Source: Butyrivibrio sp. (GTDB lineage Bacteria; Bacillota; Clostridia; Lachnospirales; Lachnospiraceae). From it: a DNA stretch of 36,820 nucleotides. Position numbers and translations under genes: made by a program. The stretch covers positions 1 through 36,820 of the forward strand of contig JAILJR010000098.1 in NCBI GenBank assembly GCA_024694565.1. The letters are read 5' to 3'. Positions 15,029 to 23,752 of this stretch are shown in pieces (the first letter of the stretch is position 1; the number at the start of each line of letters is the position of its first letter). A model generated the notes under the pieces. That model did no database searches. It was not told the DNA's origin and saw only the letters and a program-made list of their open reading frames with translations.

Positions 15029-15981
15029 GGCCTTTCCTTTTCAGACAGATTCTCATCCTGCCCTTTTATATCTGTAAGGCGCAGCGCAAGATCATCTGAT
15101 GCAAAATCAATCTCATCGTTAAGGTAAACCTGGTAGTTGTTCCATGCCTCCTCAAGCATCCTGAGGTCATTTTTTACCTCTTCCGGACGCCGCATTATAA
15201 GAGCCACCACCAGAGCATTGATGACACTGAGCGGAGCAACAAGTGAGTCTACGATAGATGCCATCTCACTCTTTGCAATGATATTGCAGGACGAGTACAG
15301 ATTCATCGGTGAGTGGATGGAATCAGTTATTGTGATCACCTTGGCATTTCTGTCATTGGCAAACTCCATGCACTTGAGCGTCCTCATGGAGTATCTCGGG
15401 AAGCTGATGCCGATGATGCAGTCGCTTACTCCGATCCGTATCATCTGTTCAAACATCTCGGTCACGCTGGTAGTCTTTATCAGTATGTTGTTCCCCCTGA
15501 CCATGCTCAGGTAGAAGTGCAGAAAATCTGCCAGAGGCTCACAGCTTCTCAGGCCGACGATATACACCGTCCGCGCATTCAGAATAATATCCACAGCCAT
15601 GGTAAAAGCGGCCACGTCTATTCCGTTTATTGTATTTTCAATGTTGGATATATCAGACTGTAATATGGTTGAGAGGATCTCGCCCTCACTGCTCTTGCCG
15701 AACCTTCGCCCGACCTTTTCTATCGAGCCGAACTTGTCCCTCACCCACGATGCAAGCGCCTTCTGAAACTCGGGATATCCCTCATATCCAAGACTCATGG
15801 CAAACCTTACTACTGTCGATTCGCTCATTCCGACATTCCTGCCAAGCTCTGCAGCCCTCATGAAGGCTGCCTGCTCGTAGTGTTCCTGGATGTAGGCGGC
15901 AATCCCCCTCTTGCCCTTGCTCATCTTGTGATAGCACTCATTTATTCTGGTGATAACATCAACACTCTCATCAAATTTCAT
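15025..15981 (-). CDS. RpiR/MurR-family regulator with SIS domain
   Basis: The N-terminal 80 residues form the HTH_6 domain (AAYIQEHYEQAAFMRAAELG, NVGMSESTVVRFAMSLGY), followed by a linker and a SIS sugar-phosphate isomerase fold domain (ARTVYIVGLRSCEPLADFL, DCIIGISFPRYSMRTL, VITITDSIHSP). Members sense phosphosugars and repress or activate sugar or cell-wall catabolic genes. No such genes are adjacent: it sits between a tetR gene (nine bases upstream) and the FAD enzyme (four-base overlap). The target is therefore not evident; it may act in trans. Confidence 0.92.
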   Translation of the reverse strand: MKFDESVDVITRINECYHKMSKGKRGIAAYIQEHYEQAAFMRAAELGRNVGMSESTVVRFAMSLGYEGYPEFQKALASWVRDKFGSIEKVGRRFGKSSEGEILSTILQSDISNIENTINGIDVAAFTMAVDIILNARTVYIVGLRSCEPLADFLHFYLSMVRGNNILIKTTSVTEMFEQMIRIGVSDCIIGISFPRYSMRTLKCMEFANDRNAKVITITDSIHSPMNLYSSCNIIAKSEMASIVDSLVAPLSVINALVVALIMRRPEEVKNDLRMLEEAWNNYQVYLNDEIDFASDDLALRLTDIKGQDENLSEKERP

Positions 15982-15990
15982 GGTTCACCA

Positions 15991-16542
15991 TCAATTACGG
16001 AAAGCTTTGTAGGCAGACTCAAGCATTGCAATGGAAGCCTCCTCATCAAGATCAAAATCCCCCGTTGCTGCCATGCAGCCTGCTCCATGGATGAAAACCC
16101 ACATATTCATAAAGAGCTGCTGTGCGTTTGTAGCACCGTCTGCAACTGCGCGGTTTATCTCTTTTACCACGTTTTCTCCCTCACCGTTTACAAGATCATA
16201 CATGCTCTTTTCACCGGCTCCCACCTGGGAAAAGAAAAGAAGTCTGAAAAGGTGCGGGTATTTCTGTGCAAAGCCGATATATGCAAGCCCAAGATCCACA
16301 AAGGGCAGCTCGTGACACTTGTTGAAATCCCTGTAGTAATCAGCATAGTACTCTGCCGCCTTGTCGTACACGTCCTTCTTGAGAGCATCCATATTCTCAT
16401 AGATGCGGAAGATCGGCTGTGTGGAACAGCCTGCAGTTGCTGCAAGCTTCCTCGATGTGATCTGCTCGAAGCCCTCCTTCTTTGTTATCTTGAACGCCGC
16501 ATTTACTATATCCTTCTGAGTTATTGTTGCTTTTCTTGACAT
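15991..16542 (-). CDS. TetR/AcrR-family transcriptional regulator
   Basis: A 183-residue regulator. The N-terminal helix-turn-helix is QKDIVNAAFKITKKEGFEQI...SRKLAATAGCSTQPIFRIYEN, the standard TetR_N pattern (written in parts). The C-terminal ligand domain is of the WHG type often seen in Firmicutes (LGLAYIGFAQKYPHLFRLLF). GGGAGG precedes the ATG. It is transcribed divergently from the alpha/beta hydrolase, with a promoter on each side and an operator-like palindrome over the hydrolase start site, so it may control that hydrolase. It heads the minus-strand cluster through rpiR, the FAD enzyme, cmk, ispH and S1. Confidence 0.92.
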   Translation of the reverse strand: MSRKATITQKDIVNAAFKITKKEGFEQITSRKLAATAGCSTQPIFRIYENMDALKKDVYDKAAEYYADYYRDFNKCHELPFVDLGLAYIGFAQKYPHLFRLLFFSQVGAGEKSMYDLVNGEGENVVKEINRAVADGATNAQQLFMNMWVFIHGAGCMAATGDFDLDEEASIAMLESAYKAFRN

Positions 16543-16555
16543 GACATCCTCCCTG

Positions 16556-16586
16556 AATCGAATGAGCTTTTGTCGGACGGCTCATC
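16556..16586 (-). promoter_or_regulatory. Leader hairpin element, copy b
   Basis: Second copy of the 31-base leader element, here 14 bases upstream of the tetR ATG. GATGAGC pairs with GCTCATT around CGTCCGACAAAA. Compared with 2835-2865 only five A/G-type changes occur, and they keep the stem. Confidence 0.5.
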
Positions 16587-16638
16587 TTTTACCGCTTTAC
16601 GGACTTTTCAAATCCGTATTATTATAGCGTGCGTTATT

Positions 16639-16667
16639 ATTTTACATAAAGAAAATATCAGTGTCAA
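16639..16667 (-). promoter_or_regulatory. Promoter of tetR and the cluster behind it
   Basis: On the minus strand a consensus TTGACA is 17 bases from TAAAAT. A second TATAAT lies a few bases further downstream (near 16622-16627). The transcript would include leader hairpin b. Confidence 0.75.
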
Positions 16668-16678
16668 AGGGAATTTTA

Positions 16679-16719
16679 TGCTACAATTAATTGGTGAAAC
16701 GCTGATAAAAACGTTTCAC
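16679..16719 (+). promoter_or_regulatory. Extended -10 promoter with operator-like inverted repeat
   Basis: TGCTACAAT at 16679-16687 is an extended -10; the -35 is weak. From 16694, near the expected transcription start, GTGAAACG pairs with CGTTTCAC at 16712-16719 across ten bases. The size and position suit a repressor site, and the divergent TetR gene is the obvious candidate binder (inference). Confidence 0.5.
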
Positions 16720-16733
16720 GGAAGGAGACGGAG

Positions 16734-17708
16734 ATGACGGACATTAAGTTCCTTGGTGAAGAGAACTTTCTGGCGATTATGGAGACGAAAAATAAGGCCT
16801 TTATAAAGTCAGAGGTAAAACACCAGAGCTTTACCAGCTTCGATGGGACGAGGCTTTGCTGCTACATCGCCTCCCCGGACAGCCCAAAGGGCGCTGTGGT
16901 TTTTCTTCATGGCTTTGGAGAGTTTTTCGGAAAGTTCCGGGAATATGTCTGGTATCTGTTTCAGGCAGGCTACAAGGTGTTCTTTCTCGAGCATCGCGGT
17001 CACGGCAGTTCTGAGGGAAAGCTTCCTGAACACGATGTGGTCTATATTGACAGCTTTGATACCTACGTTGAGGATCTCCATATGTTTATAGAAAAAGAGG
17101 TCCTTCCCGCATCGGAGCATCTTGACCTTCTGATGATCGCTCATTCAATGGGAGGCTGTATAGGAACTCTTTTCCTTGAAAAGTATCCGGATTATTTTAA
17201 GGCGGCCATTCTCAGCAGTCCGATGTTCAGGCTCCGCGCCATCAATTACCCTCCGATTTTCTGTATTTTTGCAGGGCTGTACACAAAGCTCACCGGTAAG
17301 AGCAAGAATATTGCACCGGGGCAGCCACACTTTAACCCGTATAAGGATTTTGAAAATAGCAGCGCCAGGTCAAAGGCCCGCTTCGACTATCAGCTCGCAC
17401 AAAGAAGAGAGGATAAAAACAATCAGACTACCGGCGCAAGCATCTCGTGGGCGCTGGCAGCCATGATAGCCATAGACAAAGCCATAAGGAATGCTACCCT
17501 GATACATATCCCTGTCACGGTAATGACTGCGGGGGATGACCATCTCATTGATCCTGCCGGGTATGAGCTCTTTAAAAAGTACTGTAAAAGCGCCCGTTTT
17601 CATCACTATGAGAATTCCAGGCACGAATTATTCAATTCCGATGACGAATCAAGAAAGTGCTATTTTGCCGATGTAATAGAAACGCTGGACAACTATAATG
17701 CAGGATAA
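16734..17708 (+). CDS. Alpha/beta hydrolase, serine aminopeptidase S33 / monoacylglycerol lipase-like
   Basis: A 324-residue hydrolase of the Hydrolase_4 type. The oxyanion block VVFLHGFGEFFGKFREYVWY is near 53-72, FLEHRGHGSSEGK follows, and the nucleophile elbow is AHSMGG (GxSxG type, with Ala first). The catalytic acid is likely in VMTAGDDHLIDPAGYE and the histidine in ENSRHELFNS. The layout matches lysophospholipases and monoglyceride lipases; the natural substrate is unknown. No signal peptide is seen, so it is cytoplasmic. GGAAGGAGACGGAG precedes the ATG. The end overlaps the helicase start by 11 bases. Confidence 0.9.
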   Translation: MTDIKFLGEENFLAIMETKNKAFIKSEVKHQSFTSFDGTRLCCYIASPDSPKGAVVFLHGFGEFFGKFREYVWYLFQAGYKVFFLEHRGHGSSEGKLPEHDVVYIDSFDTYVEDLHMFIEKEVLPASEHLDLLMIAHSMGGCIGTLFLEKYPDYFKAAILSSPMFRLRAINYPPIFCIFAGLYTKLTGKSKNIAPGQPHFNPYKDFENSSARSKARFDYQLAQRREDKNNQTTGASISWALAAMIAIDKAIRNATLIHIPVTVMTAGDDHLIDPAGYELFKKYCKSARFHHYENSRHELFNSDDESRKCYFADVIETLDNYNAG

Positions 17709-20700
17709 TCACTTTGAAAATCTAAAAGGAAACTATATATCCGGCTCAGGGAGGCGGTTTGTTTCTGATACACCCAAGGATTTCCACTACACCTCCTTTG
17801 AGACCAAAAACCTTCTGCGCTCCTACTCCCCCATGGCCAGCTCGCCCATTCTTTACAGCGAGTCGGCATCTGTGAGGCTTGAGCCCCATGTCATCCTGAA
17901 CAAGGAAAAGCTGTCACTTTCTTTTAACATATGCTCAGAAAAGACCGGACACCACTATGTCATCAAGGACATTCTTGACCTGCTGAAGGCTGTCGACAAA
18001 GGCGATGCTGTCAGCTACGGCAAGCATCTTTCATTCATAGCGGACAGATCTGCATTTACCGAGGAATCCCAGCGTATCATACGCTTTCTCTTTTCCTATT
18101 TCAGAGACAGACAGCAGAAGGATAACATTCTTTACTCTCCCCAGGGCACCATTTCTTTTACCTATGCAAAGGGTCACCAGAGACAGATAGAATTGTCAGG
18201 ACACGAGATTGATGAATTCCTGTCCACTGTATCAGGTGTCTATTTCCAAAACGCTGATTTCAGGGCGAGGTATACAGAAGAGCGTCTTCTCGAAATAGTG
18301 AAGGTCTTTCCTCCTATTGAACTTCGCATCGAGCGCAACAAGAACGGCATCACCTTTGAAGCGAGTGCCTTTACCATGTTTGAAGGTTACTCTTCCATAT
18401 ACTTTGAGCGGCGAAGAAAGCTCCACATGGTCGACAGGGAAAACAGCGATAGCATCCTTCCCTTCCTCAGATTTCTGTCAGCGAGGCGAACCGAGAACGA
18501 GCTGTTTATAGCCGACAAGGATCTGTCGCTGTTTGTGTCAGGTCTGTATCCCGTAATCGATCAGTTTTTCAATGTGAGCTACGAGGGGTTTGACCCGTCG
18601 AAGTTCTCACTTGATACTCCTGTGTTCAGGCTTTACCTCGATATGCCCACTCCCCTTTCCATCACCTGCGACCTTCAGGCTGTGTACAGGAAGGGAAAAG
18701 ATGATGAGACCATTCTCAAGGTCCTTGCATCAAACAAGGAGCAGGATATCGGTACTGTCAAGAGAAGCCTGTTCCTGGAGAGCCAGAAAGCAAGGGCAAT
18801 CAGCAGCTTTTTTGACAGGATTGACGACGAGAAGGGCCTGTTTGTACTATCCGGTGAAAAGAGTGAGGACCGGCTCTATACATTTATTTCAGATGTGCTT
18901 CCTTCCCTTGGCTCTGTCGGAGAGGTCTATCTTTCGGATGCGATAAAGCAGGTAAGGATAACATCAGCGCCGGTCATAAGTCTTGGCGTGTCCGTGGTCT
19001 CAGACCTTTTAGAGCTTTCCATAGTTCCGGAGACCTTGAGTTCAAAAGAGCTTGACGATATCCTCTCCCGCTATGACAGAAAAAGAAAATTTTACCGCTT
19101 AAAGAGCGGAGACATATTGAAGCTTCAGAGCGAGGACATGGAGCTTTTGTACACGCTTAAGGACGGTCTTGGACTTACCTCAAGGCAGATACTTGAGGGT
19201 CATGCAAGCGTGCCCGGATACAGAGCTCTTTTCCTGAATGAGCTCTCGGAAAAGTCCTCGGATTATGAGTACACGAGACTGGTTGAGGGAAACGATTTCA
19301 AGGCTCTGATGGAAACCTTTGCCAAGGAGTCCCGCTCTCATTTTGAGCTTCCGGCAAGCCTTGGCGGTGTCCTTCGTGATTATCAGAAGACGGGCTTTAG
19401 CTGGCTTCGCACGCTGAAAGCTAATTCCTTCGGCGGTATCCTTGCAGATGACATGGGTCTTGGAAAGACCATACAGGTTCTCGCACTGCTGCTCTCTCTT
19501 AAGGAGGAGGCCGCACATTCAGGCGAAGAGTCCTCATGTTCCCTTATTGTATGCCCGGCTTCACTTGTGTACAACTGGCAGCATGAGATAAAGAAATTCA
19601 CCCCTGAGCTTAAGAGCGAACTCGCTGTCGGAAACAAGCAGGACAGAGTACAGGTCACATCAGAATTCAGGGATGTTAAGGCTGACGTGATAATCACCTC
19701 CTATGATCTTCTTAGGCGTGATATAGATCTTTACAAGTGCCTAAGCTTTGACTGCATGGTGGTGGATGAGGCACAGTTCATCAAGAATCCGTCAACCCAG
19801 ATAGCCAGGGCGGTCAAGTCTGTGAGTGCACGGTTTAAGCTCGCCCTGACCGGAACACCGATTGAGAACAGGCTGTCAGAGCTTTGGAGCATTTTCGATT
19901 TCTGTATGCCGGGATATCTCTTTTCCTACAAAGGCTTCAGGGAAAATCTGGAGATACCGGTGGTTCAGGAGCAGGATGAAGGAGCAATGCAAAGGATACG
20001 GAAGATGATCGCCCCATTCCTTTTAAGGCGCCTTAAAAAAGATGTACTGACCGACCTCCCGGACAAGCTGGAGGAGAACATCGTCGCAAAAATGACCGAT
20101 GAGCAGAATGAGCTCTACAGGGCACACCTTCAGAAGGTGAAGCTGATGGTCAGCTCCAAGGACGAGGAAGATATAAAGAAAGACCGCATCATTATACTCT
20201 CAGAGCTCACAAGGCTCAGACAGTTATGCTGCGATCCGGGGCTTATATATGAGGACTATGACGGCGGAAGTACCAAGGCCGAGCTCTGCATCCAGATGAT
20301 AAAGAGCGCATCAGAGAGCGGACATAAGGTACTGCTGTTCTCGCAGTTCACCTCGATGCTTGAGAGGCTTACCTCTCTTCTTAAAAAGGAGGAGATCTCC
20401 TACTATCTTCTCACAGGCTCAACACGAAAAGAAGACCGGATAAAGATGGTGGATGCCTTCCAGGAGGATTGTACAAGTGTCTTCTGCATATCACTTAAGG
20501 CAGGCGGTACCGGTCTCAACCTGACCGCTGCAGATATTGTGATACACTTTGACCACTGGTGGAACGTTGCAGTGGAAAACCAGGCAACTGACAGAGCTCA
20601 CAGGATCGGGCAGAAAAACCCGGTTACGGTTTACCGCCTCATCATGAAAGATACCATTGAGGAGCGGATCATAGAGCTTCAGAACAAAAAGAAAGAGCTG

Positions 20701-20778
20701 GCAGATCAGCTGCTCAACACGGGGGCACTTGGGGCGCCCAGCCTTTCAAAGGAGGAGCTGCTGGAGCTGCTTGGATAA
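17698..20778 (+). CDS. SNF2-family DEAD/DEAH-box helicase
   Basis: A 1026-residue SWI2/SNF2 ATPase that translocates on double-stranded DNA. Residues about 60-450 are the bacterial SNF2-associated region. The motor begins near 556 with LRDYQKTGFSWL. Walker A is GILADDMGLGKTIQ (about 583), Walker B VVDEAQF (about 688), then LTGTPIENRLSELWSIFDF. The second RecA lobe has LLFSQFTSMLERL, KAGGTGLNLTAADIVIHFD and QATDRAHRIGQ (about 961). Many Firmicute homologues carry an N-terminal SWIM zinc finger; no such cysteine cluster is visible here. Its ATG lies inside the hydrolase gene, so they share a transcript. No methylase or nuclease is adjacent, so a defence role is not supported. Confidence 0.94.
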   Translation: MQDNHFENLKGNYISGSGRRFVSDTPKDFHYTSFETKNLLRSYSPMASSPILYSESASVRLEPHVILNKEKLSLSFNICSEKTGHHYVIKDILDLLKAVDKGDAVSYGKHLSFIADRSAFTEESQRIIRFLFSYFRDRQQKDNILYSPQGTISFTYAKGHQRQIELSGHEIDEFLSTVSGVYFQNADFRARYTEERLLEIVKVFPPIELRIERNKNGITFEASAFTMFEGYSSIYFERRRKLHMVDRENSDSILPFLRFLSARRTENELFIADKDLSLFVSGLYPVIDQFFNVSYEGFDPSKFSLDTPVFRLYLDMPTPLSITCDLQAVYRKGKDDETILKVLASNKEQDIGTVKRSLFLESQKARAISSFFDRIDDEKGLFVLSGEKSEDRLYTFISDVLPSLGSVGEVYLSDAIKQVRITSAPVISLGVSVVSDLLELSIVPETLSSKELDDILSRYDRKRKFYRLKSGDILKLQSEDMELLYTLKDGLGLTSRQILEGHASVPGYRALFLNELSEKSSDYEYTRLVEGNDFKALMETFAKESRSHFELPASLGGVLRDYQKTGFSWLRTLKANSFGGILADDMGLGKTIQVLALLLSLKEEAAHSGEESSCSLIVCPASLVYNWQHEIKKFTPELKSELAVGNKQDRVQVTSEFRDVKADVIITSYDLLRRDIDLYKCLSFDCMVVDEAQFIKNPSTQIARAVKSVSARFKLALTGTPIENRLSELWSIFDFCMPGYLFSYKGFRENLEIPVVQEQDEGAMQRIRKMIAPFLLRRLKKDVLTDLPDKLEENIVAKMTDEQNELYRAHLQKVKLMVSSKDEEDIKKDRIIILSELTRLRQLCCDPGLIYEDYDGGSTKAELCIQMIKSASESGHKVLLFSQFTSMLERLTSLLKKEEISYYLLTGSTRKEDRIKMVDAFQEDCTSVFCISLKAGGTGLNLTAADIVIHFDHWWNVAVENQATDRAHRIGQKNPVTVYRLIMKDTIEERIIELQNKKKELADQLLNTGALGAPSLSKEELLELLG

Positions 20779-20785
20779 AACAGGA

Positions 20786-21011
20786 CATACAATTATGCCG
20801 CAGACAAAAGCTTTTAGGGTAGTCGGGGGCATGAACATATCGCACAATCGCTTCGGGGACGCTTTCGCTCCGTTGTGCTTCGTAGCGGTACTAAGGCACC
20901 AAAGTACGGTGCCTTAGTGCCGACGAGCACAAAGTCCCACTCAGTCGCTTGCGCGATATGTTCATGCCTTGATCAACGTTTCTGAGCCTTTGCCTGCGGC
21001 ATAATTGTATG
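20786..21011 (+). repeat. Nested hairpin repeat, copy 4 (largest)
   Basis: The outer arms catacaattatgccgcag (20786-20803) and 20994-21011 are perfectly complementary over 18 bases. A second pair, ggcatgaacatatcgc (20828-20843) with 20953-20968, is perfect over 16. Then ggggac/gtccc, the acgctttcgctcc segment, ttgtgct/agcacaa, cgt-ag bulge, cggtactaaggcacc and its return ggtgccttagtgccg complete the stem. It fills the gap between the convergent helicase and mnmA genes. No intrinsic terminator is otherwise visible there, so it may also end both transcripts. Confidence 0.85.
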
Positions 21012-21043
21012 ATGTTTAGTTGGCTGACAAAAGCTCATTGTAT

Positions 21044-22147
21044 TTATATCGATGGTCCGAAAAGGTTTGAAGTCTCTTTTGTAATTATTCCGCCTCCGAG
21101 GACGCGGGCGCCGTCGTAGAGGACTGCGGACTGGCCTTTGGTGATGGCGCGCTGGGGCTCGTCAAATTGGATTTTTGCGCTACCATCGGGGAGGATCCTA
21201 GCGGTGGCGGGCTGTTCCTTGTGGCGGTAGCGTATTTTGGCGGTGCAGCGGAATTCTCCTTTGGGCACAGGACCGGTTATCCAGTTGAAATCACGGACAA
21301 GGACGTTGGTGTCAAAGAGGTCTGCGTCGTCAGCGAGGATCACTTCATTTTTTTCCACGTCGATTTCTTTTACGTAGAGGCGGCGGTCGGCGGGGATACC
21401 AAGTCCCCTGCGCTGGCCTATGGTGTAGTTTATTATTCCGTCGTGCTCGCCAAGGATATTGCCTTTGGGATCGACAAAGTTACCTTTTGGATACTCTTTG
21501 TTTCTGTATCTCTTTATCATGGCAGCGTAATCGCCATCGGGGACGAAGCAGATGTCCTGGCTCTCCTTTTTGTGGGATGTGACAAAACCATTGTCATCTG
21601 CGATCCTTCTTACTTCTGTCTTTGCCAGGTCACCCAGAGGAAAATATGTATGGGAGAGCTGCTCCTGCGTAAGATCATAGAGCACGTAGCTCTGATCCTT
21701 CGATAGGTCTTTTGACTTGTAAAGATAAAAAAGCCCATCCCTCTCTTCTATCCTGGCATAGTGGCCGGTAACGATATTTTCATACCCAAGCTCTTTTGAC
21801 TTCTCATAAAGAAGGTCAAATTTGAGATATCTGTTGCATCTGATGCAGGGATTGGGGGTTTCTCCCCTCTCGTAGCTGCATACGAAGGGCTCAATGACCT
21901 TTTGCGTGAACTCAGCTTCATAGTGATAAATATTGTATGGGATTCCGATCTTATCGCAGACCGCCCTTGCATCCTGTGTATCCTTAAGGCTGCAGCAGGT
22001 TCCGAAAAGATCCTGACCCACCATGTCATTCTCATAGAGCCGCATGGTACAGCCCATGCACTCAAAGCCCCTCTCCTTCATTAATAGAGCTGCCACGGAA
22101 CTGTCCACACCGCCGCTCATGGCAATCAATGCCTTTTTAATACTCAT
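21044..22147 (-). CDS. mnmA: tRNA-specific 2-thiouridylase
   Basis: MnmA makes 2-thiouridine at wobble U34 of Lys, Glu and Gln tRNAs. The PP-loop is AMSGGVDSSVAALLM, with the first catalytic cysteine region GTCCSLKDTQDARAVC. NPCIRCNRYLKFD, TGHYARI, SKDQSYVLYDL and ESQDICFVPDGDY (second catalytic cysteine) are all present, then the C-terminal barrel with GQRRGLGIP. The start at 22147 has GAGGAA upstream and gives 367 residues, the usual length; the longer frame reads through repeat DNA. The sulfur donor (cysteine desulfurase) gene is not adjacent. Confidence 0.97.
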   Translation of the reverse strand: MSIKKALIAMSGGVDSSVAALLMKERGFECMGCTMRLYENDMVGQDLFGTCCSLKDTQDARAVCDKIGIPYNIYHYEAEFTQKVIEPFVCSYERGETPNPCIRCNRYLKFDLLYEKSKELGYENIVTGHYARIEERDGLFYLYKSKDLSKDQSYVLYDLTQEQLSHTYFPLGDLAKTEVRRIADDNGFVTSHKKESQDICFVPDGDYAAMIKRYRNKEYPKGNFVDPKGNILGEHDGIINYTIGQRRGLGIPADRRLYVKEIDVEKNEVILADDADLFDTNVLVRDFNWITGPVPKGEFRCTAKIRYRHKEQPATARILPDGSAKIQFDEPQRAITKGQSAVLYDGARVLGGGIITKETSNLFGPSI

Positions 22148-22199
22148 AATTCTTTTCCTCATTGTAGGTCCCGGGGAATACCGCCTGCTCCGGCCATCC

Positions 22200-22275
22200 G
22201 GCAACTGAACTTTAACCTGAGAATCATCCGGCCGGCTTGTAAATGAACTGTAACCTAAGAATCGTCCGGCCGGCT
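22200..22275 (+). repeat. Two 38-base tandem repeats in the MATE-mnmA gap
   Basis: tgaactttaacctgagaatc (from 22206) and tgaactgtaacctaagaatc (from 22244), each followed by an atccggccggct-like block, repeat at 38-base spacing with few changes. Each unit begins with a form of the 18-base motif also found at 10927 and 29619-29692. No promoter or terminator can be called in 22148-22292. Confidence 0.7.
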
Positions 22276-22292
22276 CATAATGATATTCAGCT

Positions 22293-23672
22293 TTAGTCAA
22301 CAACCTTGTGTATCCATTTTCCGGACCTGAATCTTATGGTAAAGATGATCCCCCTTATTCCCCAGTCGCAGAACATTCCTATCCATACTCCCATGGCGCC
22401 GATCTTTACAACCCTTATCAGAAAGACTGCAAGCGTTACACGGCAAAGCCACATGGTAAGTGAGGCAACTACCATCGAGAACTTCACATCACCTGCGGCG
22501 CGAAGAGCATACGCTGTCACAAAGGCAGGCGACCAGAGGATTGGCTTTACGATTGTGATCCAGCCAAGCATATACAGACACATGGCGGCACTCTCCGGGA
22601 TCATTCCCGCAGCCTTCGTCACAGGCGGAGCTATCGCATAGGTGAAAAGACAGCTTGACAGTATTGCCAGAAATCCCCACAATATCATCTTCTTAGTATA
22701 GTAGGTTGCCTCATCGCGGCGCCCTGCACCCAGGCACTGCCCTACTATCGTCATAAGCCCGATGCCTACTCCTACGCCAGCCACTCCGTTCACATTTTCA
22801 AAGATATTGGTCATGGCCTGAGCTGCAATGGCAACAGTACCAAGGGTTGAAACCGAAGACTGGATCGCCAGCTTTCCAAACTGAAACATGGAATTCTCTA
22901 TGCCGTTTGGTATTCCCATGGAAAGGATCTTGTTTATCTTGGACTTATCCGGCCTTATCTTTAAGTAGTCTCTGACTGATATGGCATTCTTTTCACTCCT
23001 TAGCATGATCATCAGAACAACTGCAGAAAATATCCTGGACAAAAGTGTTGCCAGTGCTGCTCCCGCCACACCCATTCCAAGACCAAAGATAAGAAGGGCG
23101 TTGCCGGCTACGTTTAAAAGATTAGATACTATGGCGACGTTCATCGGCAGCCTTGTATTGGACTGCGCTCTGAATATGGCACTTGCTGCGGCGGCAATGG
23201 CTACCGATGGGTAGGACAGAATCGTCAGCAGGAAGTAAACAGAGGCTGCTGACATGACATCTGCATCTATCCTTCCGAATACAAGTGAGAGCAGACCGTT
23301 TCTGAAGATGAGCCCAAAGAGCATTATGGTAACCGAAATTACGGTGGAAACCAGGATCACCTGTCTTGCTGCCTCATTGGCGCGATTATAATCCTTCTGC
23401 CCGACGCAGGTGGCACAGATTATCACACCACCTGTTGCCATGGCATTAAATGCCTGCACTATAAGAATATTTATCGAATCGACAAGCGAAACGCCGGAGA
23501 GCGCCGCCGCTCCCACATTGCTGACCATCATCGAATCAGCCATGCCCATCAGTGAATTGAGAAACTGTTCCGCAACGATAGGAATGAGAAGCATCAAAAG
23601 CATTTTGTTGCTGAACATATGCTTCTCCCCGTTCTCTTTAGTAATTGATGCCTTAATACTATTCTTGATCAT
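22293..23672 (-). CDS. MATE-family efflux transporter
   Basis: A 12-helix multidrug and toxin extrusion protein of 459 residues. The opening MLLMLLIPIVAEQFLNSLMG and MADSMMVSNVGAAALSGVSL are typical of MATE proteins, and the second half repeats the fold (FQFGKLAIQSSVSTLGTVAI). They exchange Na+ or H+ for cationic or other small molecules; the substrate is not predictable. Two starts are possible: the ATG at 23672 with a weak GAAGAA, or the ATG at 23618 with GGGGAG six bases upstream. The longer form is given. It lies 145 bases upstream of mnmA on the same strand. Confidence 0.93.
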   Translation of the reverse strand: MIKNSIKASITKENGEKHMFSNKMLLMLLIPIVAEQFLNSLMGMADSMMVSNVGAAALSGVSLVDSINILIVQAFNAMATGGVIICATCVGQKDYNRANEAARQVILVSTVISVTIMLFGLIFRNGLLSLVFGRIDADVMSAASVYFLLTILSYPSVAIAAAASAIFRAQSNTRLPMNVAIVSNLLNVAGNALLIFGLGMGVAGAALATLLSRIFSAVVLMIMLRSEKNAISVRDYLKIRPDKSKINKILSMGIPNGIENSMFQFGKLAIQSSVSTLGTVAIAAQAMTNIFENVNGVAGVGVGIGLMTIVGQCLGAGRRDEATYYTKKMILWGFLAILSSCLFTYAIAPPVTKAAGMIPESAAMCLYMLGWITIVKPILWSPAFVTAYALRAAGDVKFSMVVASLTMWLCRVTLAVFLIRVVKIGAMGVWIGMFCDWGIRGIIFTIRFRSGKWIHKVVD

Positions 23673-23721
23673 GATATTTCTTCATTCTTTCATAAAATAA
23701 AATATGGTCTTATTCTAACAC

Positions 23722-23744
23722 AAAAAAATTGCGAAGCAATTTCC
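23722..23744 (-). terminator. Intrinsic terminator (second of two)
   Basis: On the minus strand AAATTGC pairs with GCAATTT across TTC, followed by a T run. It stops read-through into the MATE gene. Confidence 0.75.
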
Positions 23745-23752
23745 CATTAAAT

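Noticed and set aside
17698..20778. SNF2 helicase as part of a DISARM or similar defence system
   Set aside because: No methylase, DrmB, nuclease or other defence gene is adjacent; the only partner is an alpha/beta hydrolase.
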